Shown here one piece after another: positions 1 to 12,421 of a DNA stretch of 64,000 nt (its first letter is position 1; the number at the start of each line of letters is the position of its first letter). The stretch covers positions 45,842,501 to 45,906,500 of the forward strand of contig CM075671.1 in the NCBI GenBank assembly GCA_037962975.1. The letters run 5' to 3'. A program made the translations under genes and the position numbers. Source of the DNA: Clitoria ternatea. Lineage: Eukaryota; Streptophyta; Magnoliopsida; Fabales; Fabaceae. The notes under the pieces are model-generated. The model searched no databases, was not told where the DNA came from, and saw only the letters and a program-made list of their open reading frames with translations.

Positions 1-1285
1 CAACTTTTATACAGGAAAAAAAAAGGCTAATTCAGCATAATATATTACAGAACTGCCATGTAGAAAGTTTCCAATAGGGACATGTTGGAGTATTTTGTGC
101 ATGACTATTATAAAACTCTGATCGAGGTAGAACTAATTAGTACATTTCCATAACTTAGATACCTACAACTTTTATGAAGGAACGAATTTGATTAAGTAGT
201 TAAGGGCATTTAGATAATTTTGTATGATTAAGTAATTCCTAAAACTATTATGGTAACTTTAAGTTACCCTAAACTTAACCTGATTAATTTCTTAATTAAC
301 TTATCACATTTCGGTCGTAATTAATTAATCTCAAGTTTTATCCCTTAATTTTAAATTGAGATATTACAAATATATTTTTTATACGTATATTCAATCTAAG
401 TCCATAGGTTAACCCGTAACCAATCCCGTTTAACCCTGGATTAAAGCGAGCAAAAAGAAATTCCATAGGTTGTGTGTCCTTTTAATTAGCTATGTAAGAT
501 ACAAGACACTGATAAAGCTATTTATTCGCCCGGGCCCTTCCAAAACGAAAAGGCACTAATAAAGTTAAGGCCACTCATACAATGAGATGATAAACCAGCA
601 TCTGATCACAATGTCTGCAAAGGCATCCCTTGTTATCCAGCAATACAACCACACTTGGATGTATGTTTCTGTGAAGGGGGTCAACATTATGGAGTTGTTG
701 TAGCAGCCGATATTTGTTTGAGTAACGTAAATGATGAAATATTCCATCTTATTTAGTGCATCATCATTTTGACAAACAACAAAGTTAATGTGATCCAATG
801 AATTCTAAGTGGCTAATATTTTAAAGTTACCATCGAAACTAAAAGTTATTTTTCATAATATAGAAGTTATAACAAAATAACTGATATTACTAGCCAGCAT
901 TGTAACACATAAGAATGTGTGTGTGGGGCATTTCCTATATACTCCCGGTCTTCCCTCTAGCTGATAAACAGAAAGGTAGATAAGAAAAAGAAAGCTTGCA
1001 ACATGTAGTAACAGGAGCAAATAACTCCTCATACGTCATATAAAACAGATAATATTTACTTCTCAAATGGTTACAAGGAAATATACAAGGCAAAGGAAAC
1101 ATTTAGCTCCGCCTTCAGAAATGGCTCTTTATTCTTGAAAAAACAAAAGGAAATCACAAGGTGTCAAATTTCTGAAAGCTGTCTTCATGATAATCTGGAA
1201 ACAAGCTTGACTTCAAAGAGTATCAAAGCTTGTTTTAAGTTATACTTTAGAACAATAAAAACCTGCTTGGAAAAGTTGATCCTAA

Positions 1286-1335
<50 letters not shown>

Positions 1336-1384
1336 AGTAAGACATCCTTAAAAACAGAGCTACAACAGGCCCTAAAATTCCAGC
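1..1384. other. A+T-rich intergenic 3' flank of the PUR7 gene
   Basis: No coding region could be supported here. The stretch is A+T-rich, with open frames of under 105 codons that have no recognisable domain. Its right part presumably contains the 3' untranslated region of the minus-strand PUR7 gene, whose stop codon is at 1385-1387, and includes an (AT)n microsatellite. A retrotransposon remnant is possible but not demonstrated. Confidence 0.6.
1291..1332. repeat. (AT)n microsatellite
   Basis: About 21 uninterrupted AT dinucleotides. It lies just beyond the PUR7 stop codon on the minus strand, so it probably falls in the 3' UTR or immediate downstream flank. Its length is likely to vary between individuals. 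Confidence 0.95.
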
Positions 1385-4300
1385 CTACTTTAAAGATGAC
1401 AGCGCAGAAGCAACATTTCGTGAAATTCGGTCATGTATAGGTTCCTACAAGAAGAAAAACTTTAGTATCCATTGCATTAAATAATATAATTTTTTTTTAA
1501 AATTATTTATGCATTACCTGGGACAATAGCAGTTCAAACTTTGATTTTGTTATAGACTCGTACAAGAAAATGTATCTGTCCATCAGAATAGTACAATGCT
1601 CACTTAATGAATAAGACAAAATTTGAGAACTCAAAATAATAAGTTGGTTTACAGAAAGTATATCTACGGAAGCAAGTATAAGTAGGACAGACAAGTCACG
1701 GAAGTAGGATACTGATACTACAATGATCAGTGTATTATTAATAAGATATGTGCAATTAGTAGTAACATTTTTGCACCGTTGATAGCATATACACACAAAG
1801 TGTAAAAGGATCTAGTGCCAGTAGACATACCGCCAAGCTAATTCACAAACAAGATCTTCAGGAGCATCAGGAAGGACCTAAATAAAATTCACCAGGTTGA
1901 TTTTATGCATCTTTACAACTTATAAGTTAATCCATAAGTATATAAATTGTAAAATACCTCATCTTCATATGGGTTGCAATGACTTTTAAACCACAGCCTC
2001 AAGAACTCCTAAACATGAGATTCATAAATATTAGCAAATTGTTTATTATCTATATTTCATTAAAAAGAAAAGGTCAACAGATGGAGACCGATGCATCCAC
2101 TAAGTCGGTACATGAGCAAGAAAAAACACAACTCACTCTACAAAGAAAACAAGCAAAGATAGACATAAAAAAAAGCACCTTATCAATATTTTCAGGCTCT
2201 AGACCATTTTGAAAGCGCTCCGCGTAAGAATCAGCAATCCAATATCTACTTGAATCAGGAGTATGGACCTGGAGTTCAGAAAGAAGTTATCACATTTATA
2301 TACTTGATCTGTGAGTGCATGTGAGAATCAACTATCAGGGATAGCATTGAACCTCATCGATCAACATAATTGAACCGTCATTTGCCTTCCCAAACTCATA
2401 TTTAGTGTCTACCAATATGAGGCCATGCTCCAAAGCCACTTGCTGCAAGGTCAATCAAATGGGAAAGTCAAAGGAAGCATAGGGGAAACAACTTAATAAC
2501 TGTTAAAGTATATAGCACATACTGGATTAAGTCAAATGAATACTGTACTATTCTTAAAAGCCGTCTATTTTTAAAATCAAGGAAAAAGGAGAAGCTTTTG
2601 TTGTTCAGATGGGTATCATGTTCCAAACTTCTACTCCTTCTCTACTTTGCAAAGAAAAGACAAAAATGAGAGAAAATGGGGACAGATAATGCTAATTAGA
2701 CAACATACCACTGCATACAACATAATGTATATTTTAAGAATAGAGCAGCCCTATACCCTGTGTGCTTCCTTCCTAAGGGATTTATAAAGGCTTGAGAAAC
2801 AACTAGGAAAAACAGGGTCCTCCTTTAACCTGTTTCACTTCTAAAAATAAAATGGATTAATGGAACCTTTTAGAAATTACGGTCCTTTCATGAGAATATA
2901 AAATGAGGCTAAGCTCTGAATCCAATATCTCAAATAAACATAAGAAAACATCTAGACATTTGAACTCCCAACCCAATATCATAACTAAAGGTGTACCACC
3001 ACTTAAAAGAAAATCCGTGAATATATACATTGTTGAATATCATTGAACTCTCTTCCTGAGCGCAACAATCTTTACACTGTCCAATGGCAGTACCATACAC
3101 ATGTTGATTCCTAAGAGCATACTCCTATAACTATAGGACAGACATCATTGACAAAGTAAACCATGATACTTTTGACCTTTTTTCCTTTTCAGTATGTAAA
3201 TTAGTTGCTGACACATTATTTATTTAATCAGAATAAAAGATAATGCTGTCTTATAGCTATACTGTCAAATTGCTTAAAAAATTATTTTTTTTCAGTAAAA
3301 GAGAAAAAATATATCATATGTTACAAGCATGAAATTACTGGTTACAATACAATGACAAGGCACTTCATTCTATCCTTTATTACATGAATTTGAAATGACC
3401 AAGGCAAAGAAGCTTGTTACCTGTCCATACTCAAACAGGCTTAATGCCTTTTCACTCACTTCTTCATAATCAGCTTGAGTCATCAGTCCCATTTCTATAA
3501 TCTGTGCAAGAGAAACACATCATAAAATTAAGAATTTGGGATAAAAAAAAAGTTATGAAAAGATTATCAATCTGTCAAAAGCACATCATCAATCCTCAGT
3601 TCACTTACTACCCCAAGAACAAGGTATAGTGCATAAGTATTCTCTTAATAATCACAGGAACATCTTAGGCTAATAGTCATGCTTGCCTTTCCCAACTTAC
3701 CAGGTTACTCCACCTTTAACAAGTAAATCTATAATCATAATATTGCTTATTATTTCTCTTGAGCATACTGAGCTTCACTGATTTTTGGATGATATTTTCA
3801 CGGATATAATGACATAAAATTTGCAACACAGAGTGAGATGAAAGAAAAACGGCGCTGATGATTTAGCACAAGCATTCCCTTATTATAAGGAGGGGTGGAG
3901 AGTGGAAACCTAATTGATAATGCAAGACAGTATCACAAGAGAAATAGTACTCTATCCTATATATTTCTCCATCCATTTTAAGTCAGGATAAATTGACTAG
4001 CCAAAAGGAAAATAGCATTACTAATCTCCTACTGTCTCATTTTCCAGCCAAATTCAGTATTTGCCCACTTTGTTCATTTCCCTTACCCATGAAGCTCTAT
4101 ATTGTAACTTCAACCAGAGTGAAAAAAACTAGTTGCAAATGATAAAACCAGGCAACATACCTCATCTGGAGTGACAGGAACATCATGATCCGCAGCTTTG
4201 GTTGTTGGAGTGAGTATATTTTCAGGCAACTTCTGATTTTTTACCATCCCTGCCAGGTTCTAATGCCCTATTACATAACGGGATAAAAGGGATATTAAGA

Positions 4301-5945
4301 AGGAGACATAATGAGAAATCCCACCATCTGGGAGGACATTTCCACAATAGTTACGAACGCCCTTATTGTAGACTGTCCATAAAGATGTATCAGTGCTTCC
4401 AGTGACAAACCCTCTAGCTACAAACCAGGAACATAAATGTCAATGGATCCTCATCTTCCATTTTATTAAAGATTCAAATATTTTACACACCTTAGAATAA
4501 CAATAAATCAAATTTGAAGAAGAATAAAGGGAACAAGACAACACATGAATCTCCAGCCAAAACCCAAAATAAATTTAGATAATTATGGATGGTGGTTGCA
4601 ATAGTTTTATCCAAATAACTATTGTAATATTTATGGATACACTTCCAAAATAATCATAGAAAAAGAATCAGTATCAATCAAGTCCTCAAATATGCAAATA
4701 GCAATTCTTTAAATTAGTAAATGACTCACCAACAAACTCAACTGGGAAAACAGAACATTTCCTTGCTATTGTAACATTTTTATCTGGAGCTGATACAACT
4801 GCATTATTAACTATGTGCTTAGTTCTTTCAAACCACCACAAACTTGTCTCATTAAGAACCTGCAATTGTGAAACAAAATGATCAGATTATTGAATGCCAT
4901 GCATTTCTAAACCATCTCACTCCCCAGATAAAAATAACTTTCCACACATCCATGTTTAATCTAAGGCTTTTTCACCAGAGTCAATTTGGCCAAGGATTTG
5001 GTCATTTAAAAACCATCACCTTTTCCCTGAAAACCACAAAGTTCCAAGCAAAGAACAAGAAAAACACAACCACTGGTTCCCCACATGATTAAAATTATGT
5101 TTTTCACTTTTTTGTCCGGTACAAAGCATGGACTATGACACAGGAGTACACACCATATGACACCATGATACAGCAAATTATAAAAGCTATGGTACAAGCA
5201 GTGTTTTAAACCACAGTCAGCAACAGCAACAGCACATGCAAATTGCAATATATACATTTTCGAGGCCTCTGCAATTGTGGCCGCATCAGCTGCATTTGTC
5301 AGCAATCTGCCGCAACATATCAAGGTTTTCAACAACACCGATACCACAACAGTAATTTGAAACACTGAATACAAGCACAACACACAGAATTAATATCAGA
5401 GAACTATAAACAGAAAATGAAGGACTCACAAACCTGGCCTTTGAAAGGAATGGAAGCAAGAATCCTATCAAAAGCACTCTGGCGATCAGTGGTAACTAAG
5501 ACAAGGTAGTCCCCATCGTCATAAATATCTCGAACCTGCCAACACAAACAAAGACAGCAACCTAATCCAGTTACACGTTGCTAATTACAAAATTACAAAA
5601 AAAAAAAACAAAAGGTTGAAAGCACACTTTGCCACGCGTTTTGGACTTGAGAGCGGGAACTGTTAGGTGGAGGTTAGTTTCGGAGAGGCAATTACAGAGC
5701 GAGTTGGTGCTAATGGCGTCGAGGATTTCGTTTTTGCGAGGACTGTATCGGAGAGCGTCGGCTAAAGAAGGTGGAGGTTGTTGACCCTCTCTTGGAAGCA
5801 TCACTGAGGCGCGTATTGATGGGAGTGGAAATGTGCGGGCTTTGAAAGTGATGGAGGCCCACGGTGTGGAGGAACTGCGATTGAAGGTGAGAATCTGGGA
5901 ACGGAAGGTTTTGGAATGGTTTAACGCAACCATAGATTCCGCCAT
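1385..5945 (-). CDS. PUR7: Phosphoribosylaminoimidazole-succinocarboxamide synthase (SAICAR synthetase), 12 exons
   Basis: This enzyme joins CAIR and aspartate using ATP to give SAICAR in de novo purine synthesis; in plants it is plastid-targeted. CDS exons on the minus strand: 5945-5628, 5535-5434, 4859-4730, 4417-4325, 4249-4161, 3501-3421, 2442-2353, 2268-2179, 2008-1958, 1877-1831, 1575-1518 and 1444-1385. Every intron has GT/AG ends and the frame stays open for 1209 bp (402 aa), the usual plant length. Both family signatures are present: FPVEFVARGFVTGS (exons 3-4) and LVDTKYEFG (exon 7). The first ~70 residues are Ser/Arg-rich, as in a plastid transit peptide. I chose the ATG at 5945 (MAESMVALN); an in-frame ATG at 5969 would add eight residues. 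The protein ends SQALSSLK-like (ASALSSLK). It is the only intact host gene in the window. Confidence 0.95.
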
Positions 5946-6368
5946 TGCTGTACCGTTGCCTCTTGTCAAGGGTTAAAACCTCTAGTTATTATTTATTTAT
6001 ACATTTATAATTCTGGCTAGCCCATTAAATGAGTATTGTAGTACCATGGATTAAGCATATTTTAAGTTAAAGTTTCTATTGTTTTCGGTTTAGTTCAAAA
6101 ATACGATGAAAATAACTTGTAATGTATTTCAGTCTGTTTTTGTTTTTGAAAATTTAATAAGGATTAAATCCAATTAAATGTTAGAATATAACGACCTAAA
6201 ATATATTTAAGTGATATATATGTTTGATATTTTAAATTATGTTTAATATACATGTTTAAAAAATAATTATGTTAATAATAAATTGTAAGTAATGAATAAT
6301 TTAAGTGATATATGTTGCTACTTTAAAAAATAACTATTTCAATTTGAGTCATGATGGCAGCAACTAGT
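5946..6368. other. Upstream (promoter-side) intergenic region of PUR7
   Basis: This A+T-rich stretch of about 420 bp lies between the PUR7 start and the first transposon-derived sequence. The PUR7 promoter and 5' UTR should be here, but I could not fix a TATA box or transcription start. No coding region is visible. Confidence 0.5.
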
Positions 6369-7794
6369 TGTAAGGTTAAGAGACAAACTTAGAAGGGTTG
6401 AATCAGTCTGTAAACTCTTTTCGATAAAGAGAAGGATCAGACCCAGACTTTAAACAAAAAAAAGAGAGAAATATTTAGACAACGGATTTATACCGGTTCA
6501 CTTCCAAACTTTGAAGCTACGTCCAGTGCCTTCAGTTTAAAGGATTTTTACTATGTAAAACTGCCTTTTACAATCACGTGTGCCACAAGTATTCTTGACT
6601 CCAGCCATTTCTGATTTAACCCCAGTATTCTTTCACAAGCCACTCCTAGCTACTCAAATATTCTTTCAAAAATCTCTTAATGTCAAAACTGTTTCCCGCA
6701 AGAAATTGAGACTGATACACAATCAGCCTTGAATTAAGATAAAAGAAAGATGGTTTTGTGATAATTTAGATACAATGTACAAAGATTTTGAAGTAAAGCA
6801 AATGTGCATACTAAGTTAAATCTGAAAAACAGACTAAGACTACAAGAAGCAGTGTAAATAAAATTTGAGATTGAGTCTCTGTTCTTGGGTTTCTTTGTTT
6901 GTGTCTTGTATATTTTTATTAGTTTAAGGTCTCTTCTTTTTAAAGGCTCTTCCATATAGTCGTTATTGTTCCATTGAAGAAGAGAATAGTCGTTTGAGAT
7001 TGGTACCACAAGATAAGATAAGACGACGACATCTAGTTTGGAGGGTACCCAGGTATTGCACAGAAACAGGGCACCTCAAATACTATAGAGGGAAAATGTT
7101 TTTTATTCTCTTTCGTCTATCATGGTATATTGTAAAAGGCTTATTTGACCTTCAAAAGGCTTCTGACTTAGGCTCTGCATGTTGTCATCCTTTTGAAGTA
7201 TTCAGAAGAGCTTCATTGGTTTCTTCCCGTTTAAACGTTTGTTTTCCTTCGAGGTTTTGTCTCTTACTATATTTTTGAAGCAAGTGCAAACTTGGCTTAA
7301 AGAGAGTAATTCTTGAAATGGGAAAGTCTGAGTCTGGTGTGTCATGGAGCTTAAATAGACAACCTTGTGAAAGAGAGATGTTGAGTCTGAAGAGTAGTTT
7401 GATTGAGGAACATGGCATAGCAGACTCAAGTCTGGGATAAACATGTTTATAGAGTTTTCTTTTGAAAGGTGTCCTCAACGCAAACTTAAGACTGGATCAA
7501 ACTTAAAGAAATTTAAACATTCTCAACACGGACTTAAGGTTGGGTCAAACTTGAAGTATTTTGAGTACTCTCAACACAGACTTTGATTGCTTTAAATTGA
7601 TGGACTGTCTCTTTAAATTGTAACTCTTGCACAACAAACTTTGTATTCTGAAACACTTAGGTAAATGGTTAAAAGACACTTAAACACACTTTATTTAATT
7701 AAAAGCCTTGATGTGTGTTATAAACAAATCTTAGGGTCTCTAAAATAAATTTTAGGTTTTCCAAAGTCTTTTAAAAACAGACTTGGTTCTAACA
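6369..7794 (-). mobile_element. Probable solo LTR of a Copia-type retrotransposon, reversed
   Basis: Read on the minus strand, the segment starts TGTTAGAACCAAG (at 7794) and ends near TTAACCTTACA (at 6369), with a pyrimidine-rich ATTCAACCC stretch just before that end, as in many legume Copia LTRs. It is about 1.43 kb, a normal LTR length. No primer-binding site, gag or pol adjoins it, so it looks like a solo LTR. The flanking five bases (CTAGT and AGTAT) do not form a clean target-site duplication, so the exact ends are uncertain. Confidence 0.5.
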
Positions 7795-7981
7795 AGTATG
7801 ACCGGTATACCTACTGAATGGATACCGATCAAAAGCCTGCAAGCAAATCAGATCCTCTGAGCATAAGTTGCAACTTAACTGAAAAACTGTTTGGTCACCT
7901 ATTGCACGTTAAATCATAAGTTGGACCTCCACAAAGGCTACAAATACCATAATTTATGATGAATTAAGTAAGTAATTTATT
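7795..7981. mobile_element. Left piece of an older Gypsy-type LTR split by the Copia element
   Basis: Sequence from about 7799 (TGACCGGTATACC) reads like the start of a Gypsy LTR resembling the Tat LTR at 17480. The sequence resuming at 41287 contains a GCTTCGGAGAGTCTTTGTAGG block. The intact Tat LTRs have the matching block GCGTCGGAGAATCTTCGTAGG at the equivalent place. The two pieces are therefore probably one old LTR into which the Copia element inserted. This is an inference from short similarities. Confidence 0.4.
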
Positions 7982-7986
7982 ACTTT
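7982..7986. repeat. Target-site duplication (ACTTT) left of the Copia element
   Basis: ACTTT immediately precedes the 5' LTR start TGTGTTTGAA, and the same five bases follow the 3' LTR end AATAACA at 41282-41286. This fixes the outer boundaries of the Copia element. Confidence 0.9.
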
Positions 7987-8094
7987 TGTGTTTGAATATG
8001 ATTACAGGTTCAAGGATTTTGATAATGACAAAGGAATCTTGAAGAATATCTTGCGAAAACAAGATTCAGCATCAGACCTGCAAAAACAGCGTAG

Positions 8095-8541
8095 CTAATC
8101 GATTAGAGAGACAGAGCTAATCGATTAGATAGCTTCTATTTTACAGCTAATCGATTACATCCACAGTGCTAATCGATTACAGAGCTTCTGACTTACAACC
8201 AACCAATTACACCAACATGCTAATCGATTATCAACATCAAAAACTAAATTAAATGTATCAGGTATATAAGCTAATCGATTACAAGACCTCAAGCAATCGA
8301 TTACAGAGCTACTAGAACGACGCTAATCGATTACCCAAGTGTCATAATCGATTACCAAGTCAAGAATTGAATTAAATGCATCAGGTGCTATGTCTAATCG
8401 ACTACTGGGCAAGATATAATCGATTACCAGGGTTCTGACTTGAAGCTAATCAATTAGGTGGTGAACGCTAATCGATTACAGCATGAACTGGACTGAAAAA
8501 TTCGAAGTGTAATCGATTACAGCTTGAGGCGTAATCGATTA
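8095..8541. repeat. Array of about 15 TAATCGATTA near-palindromes in the 5' LTR
   Basis: The motif (C/G)TAATCGATTA(C/G), or a one-base variant, recurs every 20-40 bp with unrelated sequence between copies. The same array is in the 3' LTR, and a separate array of about 12 copies lies before the env-position ORF. The core is a perfect palindrome. The function is unknown. Confidence 0.9.
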
Positions 8542-8629
8542 CGATAGTGGGATAACACATTTTAGTTGGAAACAGCTCATTTTTTCACCATTCACTACAA
8601 CAAAATTGGTTTTTAGTTTTGGAAATTTG

Positions 8630-8848
8630 CAGCGGTTTAAGCCGCCCCTAAATTACATTTACGGCGGTTTTGAAACCGCTGCTAAATGCTCCGCCGCTAG
8701 GAATTTAACGGCGGTGTTTTAGAACCGCTGGAATAACCGCCGTTATATGTTAAACCGCAGGGAAAACCGCCATTATAACATTACCTGCGGTTACAACCGC
8801 CAGAAAAAACTAAAAAGAATTAAACACCACTGGAACCGCCGCTGAAAG
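8630..8848. repeat. CACTA left subterminal repeats (GCGGTT/AACCGC)
   Basis: Many copies of GGCGGTT and AACCGCC in both orientations occur in about 220 bp, often as small inverted pairs such as GCGGTTTTGAAACCGC. In En/Spm-type elements, subterminal repeats of this kind bind the TNP1-like factor. A matching block lies at the right end. Confidence 0.85.
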
Positions 8849-11250
8849 TTTCAGTTCTTTTTTTAAAAAAATATAGATGAAACACAACAAATTATTCATT
8901 ATATCCATTAATTTTTTCAACACAACCATTACACATTAATATTTCATATATTAATATATGAGATATTTTCTATATAAAAATGAATCTTAATAAATAATTA
9001 ATTTAATTATTAATATATAAATAGGATAAACAAACATTTAATTTTACATTGATATGTACATAGAAACCACCTTTCTTAATTTGAGGGAAAAAAATTTAAA
9101 CCCCAAAAGAGCAAAACTCCCTAATTATATTTCTACAACATTTCACTTGTGATTTGTGTGTAACCCCGCTCCTCTTTATGCCTTTCTTTGATTTCTTCGG
9201 CACACCTTAGGGTCCTCTCAATGTGATACCCTCCTCCAATGCTCCCTTCCTTCTCTAAATGGCAACAATAGTAACTCTCAAACACACTCACATTCACATG
9301 CAATTTGAAACCATCAAGAAAAGAAATTTAATCTCCAACTCTTACAAAGCATGAATTCCTGAAATTCCTATCAAATTACAAGAAGTCATTTTGGTATCAA
9401 ATGATTAAAGCAATATAAAACAATGATGCAAAAATAAAGTTATTGGCAATTTAGCAGATTAAATATTAAAAAAAATTGTAAGGAAATATTGGATATGATA
9501 AGAATTAAAAATATCAATTTTTTTATTATTGGGAATTCTGTGGACAATACTTAAAAATTAGGGTGGCAATCAAGATGAATAGAAATTAATGATGTTTTAA
9601 AATCAAGATTAGTAAATATTAATGATATTTAAAATAAAAACTCTATTTTTTTATTTTTATCATGTGAAAATATGACATGTTAGATTAAGTCATGTTAATG
9701 TCTTAATCACATGAAATTTGACAGATAAATAAATAAATAAATAAATGAAAGAACTAGTATCAATAAAATTTCTAAAAATATTAGTCAACTATAGGAATTA
9801 GGTAATTCTTGATATGGAATTCATATGGAAATATTAAAATGGAGTGAATTCATTTAAAAAGCAATAAAACTATTTTAATGTGAAGTGATATGCGTTAACT
9901 GCTAAAATCTCTAGGTAATGATATTGTAATAAAATGAGTTTTGCAGAAGACTATTTCTGAAGGCTAATTAAAGATGCACTGAAAAGTAATCCTCAATATT
10001 TCTTAATAAAGTATTGTGAAATTTGTTATTTTGATTTCTCTCTTAATAAGAAAAAATGATTTAACCTTAAAATTATGACTAGCATTAGTCTTATATAAAA
10101 CCAATAAGCATGACATTAGTTTGATTTGGAAAATGTAACTGTTGAATTATATTAGGAGTTAGTAGTAGTGAAATTATTAAAATTTTACCAAATAAGTATT
10201 ACATACATAGTTAGTTGTCTAGTTGCCCTTTATAACAACTTGAATTTAAGCTCCACGCCAATGTTCTTTATTCTCTCATCTTTCATGTAAATGTACATGA
10301 GGGATGTTCCTGAAAATTGAAGTATTTCTTTATTTGGAAGTTTAAATATGAACTCACTAATAATGCTTAAAATCATACCATGAATGTCAATATCCAGCCT
10401 GCAAAATGAAATATAATTTTGGTTTCTCATTGATTAAGAGATCTCAATAGGAAGCCCAATACTCATCTTAGGCCATATTAATGTTTGCATACATTAACCA
10501 GGTGGAATAATAAGGCTAACCGAAATAAGTAACACCACTTCAAGTAAAACTTGTAAACTTTTACAAGATAATCAAAGTTAATAAAGCAAAAAGTGCAATG
10601 TTATGGTAGAATTACTCACCTTTAATATTTTGGAGACATGCTTTTGTACGACCAGACCTGAGTGTATACAAAGTACCATCTAAATCTGCGTGACAATCTC
10701 ATAGTTATTATTACATGATAACATACATGGGTGTAGAAATTATAAATTTAATTTGGTATTATAGTTATTCATATTACTTATTACGATAGAAGCCTTACAA
10801 AAATGGCAATGTATTTTGGTCTCTCAGCCTTTTATCAGAAGCGATTCTCAAAATCCATTTCAAAAGCCTCACAAAAATAGAATAGGAAAATAAAGTGAAC
10901 ACTAAGCTGAACCTACAAAAATTTTTCAATTCATTTTCATCCTCAATCCAAAGATCCTCATGGATTTTAGAATAAAAGAAAAGATGCTTCTATTGACGAG
11001 AATGAAAAAAATAACTAGAATGAGAATTATGTAAGCAACTAGAATGAAAAAATAACTAGTGTCATATTCAAGATTTTCATATATGCTAGTTCCTAAATAA
11101 TTCAAACTCAAGTTAACTAGAATAATAATACACTAGTTACTATGAACTTAAAACATTTTAATTTATGTTAGGGCCTCTAGAACATAAGTCAGATACTCAC
11201 TACATAAGCAATAATATTAAAAACTGTTTGGCTCTCACTGAAGAAATTTC
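8849..11250. other. CACTA interior, left part; mostly unassigned, one exon-like segment
   Basis: The sequence is very A+T-rich with no long ORF. On the minus strand 10685-10620 looks like a clean internal exon: it is preceded by CACGCAG, followed by GTGAGTAA, and has one open phase (LDGTLYTLRSGRTKACLQ...), but I do not recognise the gene. A minus-strand segment near 10400 reads LDIDIHG, close to the LDIDICG motif of NBP35, and may be a further decayed exon of that capture. An (AAAT)n tract lies near 9725-9745. Confidence 0.45.
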
Positions 11251-11259
11251 CAAGAAATT

Positions 11260-11489
11260 TTAGATGTAAGGATATGGCAAATGTAATAGCAATGATTTGG
11301 GCATCCTTTATATGCATCAGATTTTCTAGCAGATTCAGACTGAGGATCTGGGCAATCTGTAAATGCCACAATAAAATAAAGTAAAACAACCATGTTCATA
11401 AGCATATATAGAAGCAAGTGAACTTCCAGAAATGGAAAAAATGTAAACATACGCTCATTAGCATTCTCAAGGACATTTCCATTCTCCAT
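11260..11489 (-). pseudogene. NBP35: Captured 5' fragment of NBP35 (cytosolic Fe-S cluster scaffold P-loop protein)
   Basis: The intact protein is a P-loop ATPase that scaffolds Fe-S clusters for cytosolic proteins. The first exon runs 11489-11453 (MENGNVLENANE) and ends at GT. The second starts at 11356 after CAG. Joining them gives the family N-terminus with its Cys motif, HCP...QSES...KSDA...GCPN, in phase. At least one conserved Cys is changed (DAY where DAC is usual), and similarity fades beyond about 11270. The retained intron shows that genomic DNA, not cDNA, was captured. It lacks the P-loop region and cannot make a working protein. Confidence 0.8.
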
Positions 11490-11605
11490 GGAAACTCTTT
11501 TCTTATGTAGAAGAAAAAGGTATAACTACCTGAAGGAAGGAAGAATGTGTCATGATAAAGATGAGATAGCCAGCTAAAGGTTTAGCGTCAAACAACAAAC
11601 ATTAT

Positions 11606-12265
11606 CTGGGAATATGGCTGGCTAAGGGAGCTTAGCTGGGAATTTATCCTCTGCCATAAATAACCATTATCTAGTGTTCCCTATGGCTGCCACAAATATT
11701 TAAGGCATAAGATGAACAAAATGCAATCACCTACATCCAGTACTTAAAGCCAAATGAGTCAAAAAAATGAAATCAAGCAATAATAATATATCAAACAAAA
11801 GAAAAATATGTAAGACAACTTCTCTAGTAATAGAAAATTAGTTATACAGCAGTTGGCTCACCCTAACTTCCTGCCTCAAAGCCTCGGATAGATAGTTATT
11901 GATTGTAGAAGATAGTCTATTAGAGTACTTGGGGGATACGGGTGCCTCCTCAACTAGGTTGGGGGAACTGGAGCCAAGTAACATGCCATCAAATGGCTTT
12001 TTGTGTTGTTAAATAAGATTGATTAACAGAATAACTATGACAATTGATAAAAAAAAGTATAGGCCTGAGACAGGGTAGCTATCCAAATTCTTCGACAAGC
12101 TATAAATCAAAGGCAATCAATCACATGATTCAAGTGAATAACAAGTTACAGCATAAAGTGCAACCTCAAATAGAAGCAAGCATTCCTCCATGAGCTTAAA
12201 AAAAAATTTAGTGCGGGCAATGCTTTGCTACCATGCCTTGACAAGTGATGCATCATCAAGGTTTC
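11606..12265 (-). pseudogene. SPK1: Captured fragment of SPIKE1 (DOCK-family Rho guanine-nucleotide exchange factor), three exons
   Basis: SPIKE1 activates plant ROP GTPases and controls cell shape. Three consecutive exons are recognisable on the minus strand. Exon 1 is about 12265-12165 (LDDASLVKAW, then QSIART and KLMEECLLLFE). Exon 2 is 11996-11862 (DGMLLGSSS, PVSPKYS, INNYLSEA, RQEVR; 135 bp, open throughout). Exon 3 starts at 11686 (DNGYLWQR, NSQLSS). Introns are retained with AG acceptors and GT donors. Exon 1 has a TAG after KAW and exon 3 has TAG as its second codon; both fit CAG to TAG. It is a decayed internal piece of a much larger gene. Identification rests on memory of the family's sequence. 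Confidence 0.78.
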
Positions 12266-12390
12266 AAACTATTTGTAAAATTACAATTGAAACCTCACAC
12301 TTTTCAACAGAATTGAGGTTGTAGAAAACAGGTATTTCGTCTAATATCTAAAAAGACCAACAAAAATACATAAGAGACATTGAAGTCAAG

Positions 12391-12421
<31 letters not shown>

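Noticed and set aside
565..798. 77-codon minus-strand ORF left of PUR7
   Set aside because: No recognisable domain, no neighbouring exon-like segments, and its length is within chance for this composition.
5006..5383. 125-codon minus-strand ORF within PUR7
   Set aside because: It lies in the intron between the second and third coding exons (5433-4860). The spliced PUR7 frame is complete without it, and it has no known domain.
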